Assembly: GCA_913057785.1 (NCBI GenBank)
Contig: CAJXPD010000056.1
Coordinates: 1 to 42,848 of the forward strand
DNA length: 42,848 nt
Direction: 5' to 3'
DNA from: an uncultured Lewinella sp.
GTDB taxonomy: Bacteria > Bacteroidota > Bacteroidia > Chitinophagales > Saprospiraceae
Shown here: positions 41,470-42,848 of the stretch, in pieces
How the letters are laid out: every line of letters begins with the position of its first letter
How positions within the stretch are numbered: the stretch's first letter is position 1
Made by a program: the position numbers and the translations under genes
Notes under the pieces: model-generated
The model's input: only the letters and a program-made list of their open reading frames with translations
Told to the model about the DNA's origin: nothing
The model's database searches: none

Positions 41470-41860
41470 CGTCGTGGTGTAGTAGATGCCTAAACCCGTT
41501 GCAACATACGGGCTGAAGGGGTCCGCAAGATCACTTCAGGCGGTATACATTCGGTCAGGCCGGCTTCGAGGCATGCCTCGGGGAACGCCTGTTAATGGCG
41601 AGGGAACCAACCCTCTAATTGCAAAGCGCGGACATGCGAGCCGCTATGCAAGCCACGTCTAAGGTGCCGAACAAGCACGACGTAGTTCCTCTTCAGGGAC
41701 AAACATGGCATTGGACATTTACCCCGCTCTGGCGACAGAAACGGGTGGATAACGCGGGAACACTGGGTTTAGCACACTCGGTTATAATCCACGGAAAGAA
41801 TGTCTCCTTAAAGCTGTAGTCTCAAGCTTTTATTTAAATCATCAACATACAAAACTATAT

Positions 41861-41932
41861 GGCAATCTAGCTCACAGGGCGAGAGCGTTGGTTTGAAGCA
41901 CCAGAGGGTAGGGTTCGATTCCCGGATTGCCG
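41861..41932 (+). tRNA. tRNA-Phe(GAA), shortened T-stem
   Basis: 72 nt: acceptor GGCAATC/GATTGCC, D-stem GCTC/GAGC, anticodon stem TTGGT/ACCAG, loop TTGAAGC (anticodon GAA). In the T-arm only GGG/CCC pair beside the loop TTCGATT; the 3' strand is one base short if the acceptor keeps seven pairs. Discriminator is G rather than A. No CCA. Confidence 0.8.
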
Positions 41933-42012
41933 CTAAATAATTAGCAGTTATAGGTCCACAGTCCATAGTTCTGATCACTATTGACTTTCGACCGACGACT
42001 GACCAACTACAC

Positions 42013-42086
42013 TGCCTCGTGGCTCAATTGCGCAGAGCACTGGTCTTTTAAACCGGGGGTTGCAGGTTCGAATCCTGTCGGGGCAA
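42013..42086 (+). tRNA. tRNA-Lys(TTT)
   Basis: 74-nt cloverleaf: acceptor TGCCTCG/CGGGGCA, D-stem GCTC/GAGC, anticodon stem CTGGT/ACCGG, loop CTTTTAA (anticodon TTT), T-stem GCAGG/CCTGT, A73. The best-formed tRNA of the array together with Ile and Ser. No CCA. Confidence 0.94.
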
Positions 42087-42090
42087 CTTT

Positions 42091-42750
42091 TTAATTATGA
42101 GTGTTTAATGTTGAATGAATAATTGGGGTTTTCAATTGATAGGGTTGAGTTTTTAATGAATAATTGGGACTTGCTTTGATTCTGGTGATTTGATAGGTTC
42201 TATGGGGTATCACTAAGGTTATAGGTTTCTTCTGGAGGTGATTAGGGCGGATGTGAGCATTTTGAGTAGCTCTTCGCATTTGGGTAAAAGATCCATGGCG
42301 TCGGTTGGGGTAATATATCCGGTATCTCTTAAAAGCCTTAACCAATAACGGGTTTCGCGAGACTCTTTCAGGCTGATGTAGAGTTTAGCAATGAAGTCCT
42401 TCTTACTTTGGGCAGCCTGAGCCTCCTCTATATTGGCACCAATGGAAGTACCGGAACGAATTAGCTGCTGAAAAAGAGAAAAGCCACCTGACTCATAAGT
42501 GGCGGGTCCATAGAGTTTGATGAGCTGTACAGAAAATAGGTAGGACTTGTCAACGAGAGGGTTGTCATTTTTCATTTTGAGCGCGTTAGAGTTATAAACA
42601 ATAATCTAAACCTAACCATAATCTACTCAAAACCCAAAAGCAGACTAGAGAAACAGACAAGACCTCAAATATTAATTAAAAATTATACACTCAACATAAA
42701 AAACCGCCACGCCCAATTATACACTAAACACTCTTCATTCAACCTTAAAA
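42091..42750. mobile_element. IVS-like cassette with AT-rich inverted ends around a four-helix-bundle gene
   Basis: The stretch between tRNA-Lys and tRNA-Glu has a left end rich in GTTTAATG, GAATGAATAATTGG (42113-42126) and TTTAATGAATAATTGG (42152-42167), and a right end (42713-42745) with CCAATTAT, ACTAAACACTC and CATTCAAC, an imperfect inverted copy. It encloses one minus-strand gene of the S23/IVP family. No transposase is present, so mobility would be passive. Boundaries are approximate. Confidence 0.5.
42219..42575 (-). CDS. Four-helix-bundle protein (S23/IVP family)
   Basis: A 118-residue helical protein of the family first found in intervening sequences of 23S rRNA genes: SVQLIKLYGPATYESGGFSL, then FQQLIRSGTSIGANIEEAQA, KKDFIAKLYISLKESRETRY and WLRLLRDTGYI. 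The family's function is unknown; it forms pentameric four-helix bundles and is often mobile with AT-rich flanking repeats. Here it lies between two tRNA genes, opposite in strand to them. Confidence 0.92.
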   Translation of the reverse strand: MKNDNPLVDKSYLFSVQLIKLYGPATYESGGFSLFQQLIRSGTSIGANIEEAQAAQSKKDFIAKLYISLKESRETRYWLRLLRDTGYITPTDAMDLLPKCEELLKMLTSALITSRRNL

Positions 42751-42751
42751 A

Positions 42752-42824
42752 GCTCCTGTCGTCTAGTGGTCCAGGACATCTCACTTTCTATGAGAAAACG
42801 CGGGTTCGATTCCCGTCAGGAGTT
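42752..42824 (+). tRNA. tRNA-Glu(TTC)
   Basis: 73 nt: acceptor GCTCCTG/CAGGAGT with G1-U72, D-stem GTC/GAC, anticodon stem TCTCA/TGAGA, loop CTTTCTA (anticodon TTC, T at 37), T-stem GCGGG/CCCGT. T73 replaces the usual G. The array probably continues past the window end. Confidence 0.88.
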
Positions 42825-42848
42825 CTGGTTTTATAAGCCGTAAGTTGC

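Larger units (their letters stand above)
40930..41830 (+). ncRNA. Candidate giant structured ncRNA with an embedded tRNA (GOLLD-like by context)
   Basis: About 900 nt without coding capacity that folds almost throughout on the plus strand. Ends meet through AGACTA (40935-40940)/TAGTCT (41817-41822) and GCTTT (40950-40954)/AAAGC (41810-41814). Inside are many helices, for example GCTTACT 40981-40987/AGTAAGC 41068-41074, a TTCG-capped hairpin 41047-41064, ATGCTG/CAGCAT with CCACC/GGTGG 41086-41136, a 7-bp hairpin 41137-41158, a GAGA-capped GATG/CATC 41162-41173, GTTGTAG/CTACAAC enclosing CAGGAAAG/CTTTCCTG 41184-41234, CGAGGCATGCCTCG 41567-41580, ACGTC..GTGC/GCAC..GACGT 41655-41683, GTTCCT/AGGGAC 41685-41700 and CCCGC/GCGGG 41723-41758. 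G-U pairs occur in the plus orientation. A 14-bp stem (41346-41359 with 41452-41469) encloses a tRNA. Setting and architecture recall GOLLD; sequence identity with it was not recognised. Confidence 0.75.

Noticed and set aside
40930..41830. Self-splicing intron, RNase P or tmRNA as identity of the large RNA
   Set aside because: I could not find a group II domain V, group I core pairing, the RNase P core sequence, or a tmRNA tRNA-like end with tag frame; the embedded tRNA is complete and internal.
40930..41830. rRNA fragment
   Set aside because: GGTAACGG-type strings reminded me of 16S rRNA, but the flanking sequence does not follow any rRNA helix order.

Overview
The window looks like chromosome of a Bacteroidota bacterium, most likely from the Saprospiria/Lewinella side, though I cannot name the genus. 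Pointers are type IX secretion C-terminal domains (two proteins), a CHU_C/SprB-repeat surface protein, TAnnTTTG-type promoter elements, a PadR plus prefix-domain permease pair, and the order HU, TPR lipoprotein, tiny basic ribosome-like protein, RNase E/G.

Layout. 1-1.8 kb: OmpH/Skp-like chaperone and a membrane-anchored glucosaminidase. 1.8-5.05 kb: a cobalamin-riboswitch operon on the minus strand, with a BtuB-like TonB receptor (frameshifted in this sequence) and a DUF4465 T9SS cargo protein. 5.2-8.2 kb: PadR regulator and MacB/FtsX-type permease behind a tandem palindromic operator. 8.2-12.1 kb: a molybdenum locus (DUF4202, DUF7009-like, YdeP-type molybdopterin oxidoreductase, MoaC); the sulfurtransferase FdhD needed by such enzymes is 10 kb away at 22.4 kb. 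12.2-22.4 kb: mixed accessory genes (DUF2306, DUF1330, SRPBCC, two AraC regulators, GNAT, PhoD phosphatase, CYTH, S9 peptidase, O-methyltransferase, HxlR). 23.3-29.2 kb: housekeeping genes (ApaG, guanylate kinase, YicC, HU, TPR lipoprotein, a 31-residue basic protein, RNase E/G). 29.4-33.2 kb: a LytS-like kinase, a LuxR-type regulator lacking its phospho-acceptor Asp, RsmI and PssA. 33.7-39.4 kb: a 997-residue SprB-repeat T9SS protein, then a GT39/GT2 glycosyltransferase pair.

39.95-42.85 kb (window end) is the unusual part: a dense plus-strand array of twelve tRNA genes, nearly all of different specificity, none encoding CCA, and many with odd anticodon loops or damaged arms. In its middle lies about 900 nt of non-coding DNA (about 40930-41830) that folds into roughly twenty helices. 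One of the tRNAs (Asn-like) sits inside this RNA, enclosed by a perfect 14-bp stem, and an outer helix joins the two ends of the region. This matches the context of giant ornate RNAs such as GOLLD, which occur beside or around tRNAs in phage-type tRNA clusters. I did not recognise the sequence itself, so it is a candidate new member or new family. AT-rich inverted-repeat elements, one carrying a four-helix-bundle (S23/IVP-type) gene, are inserted between the tRNAs.
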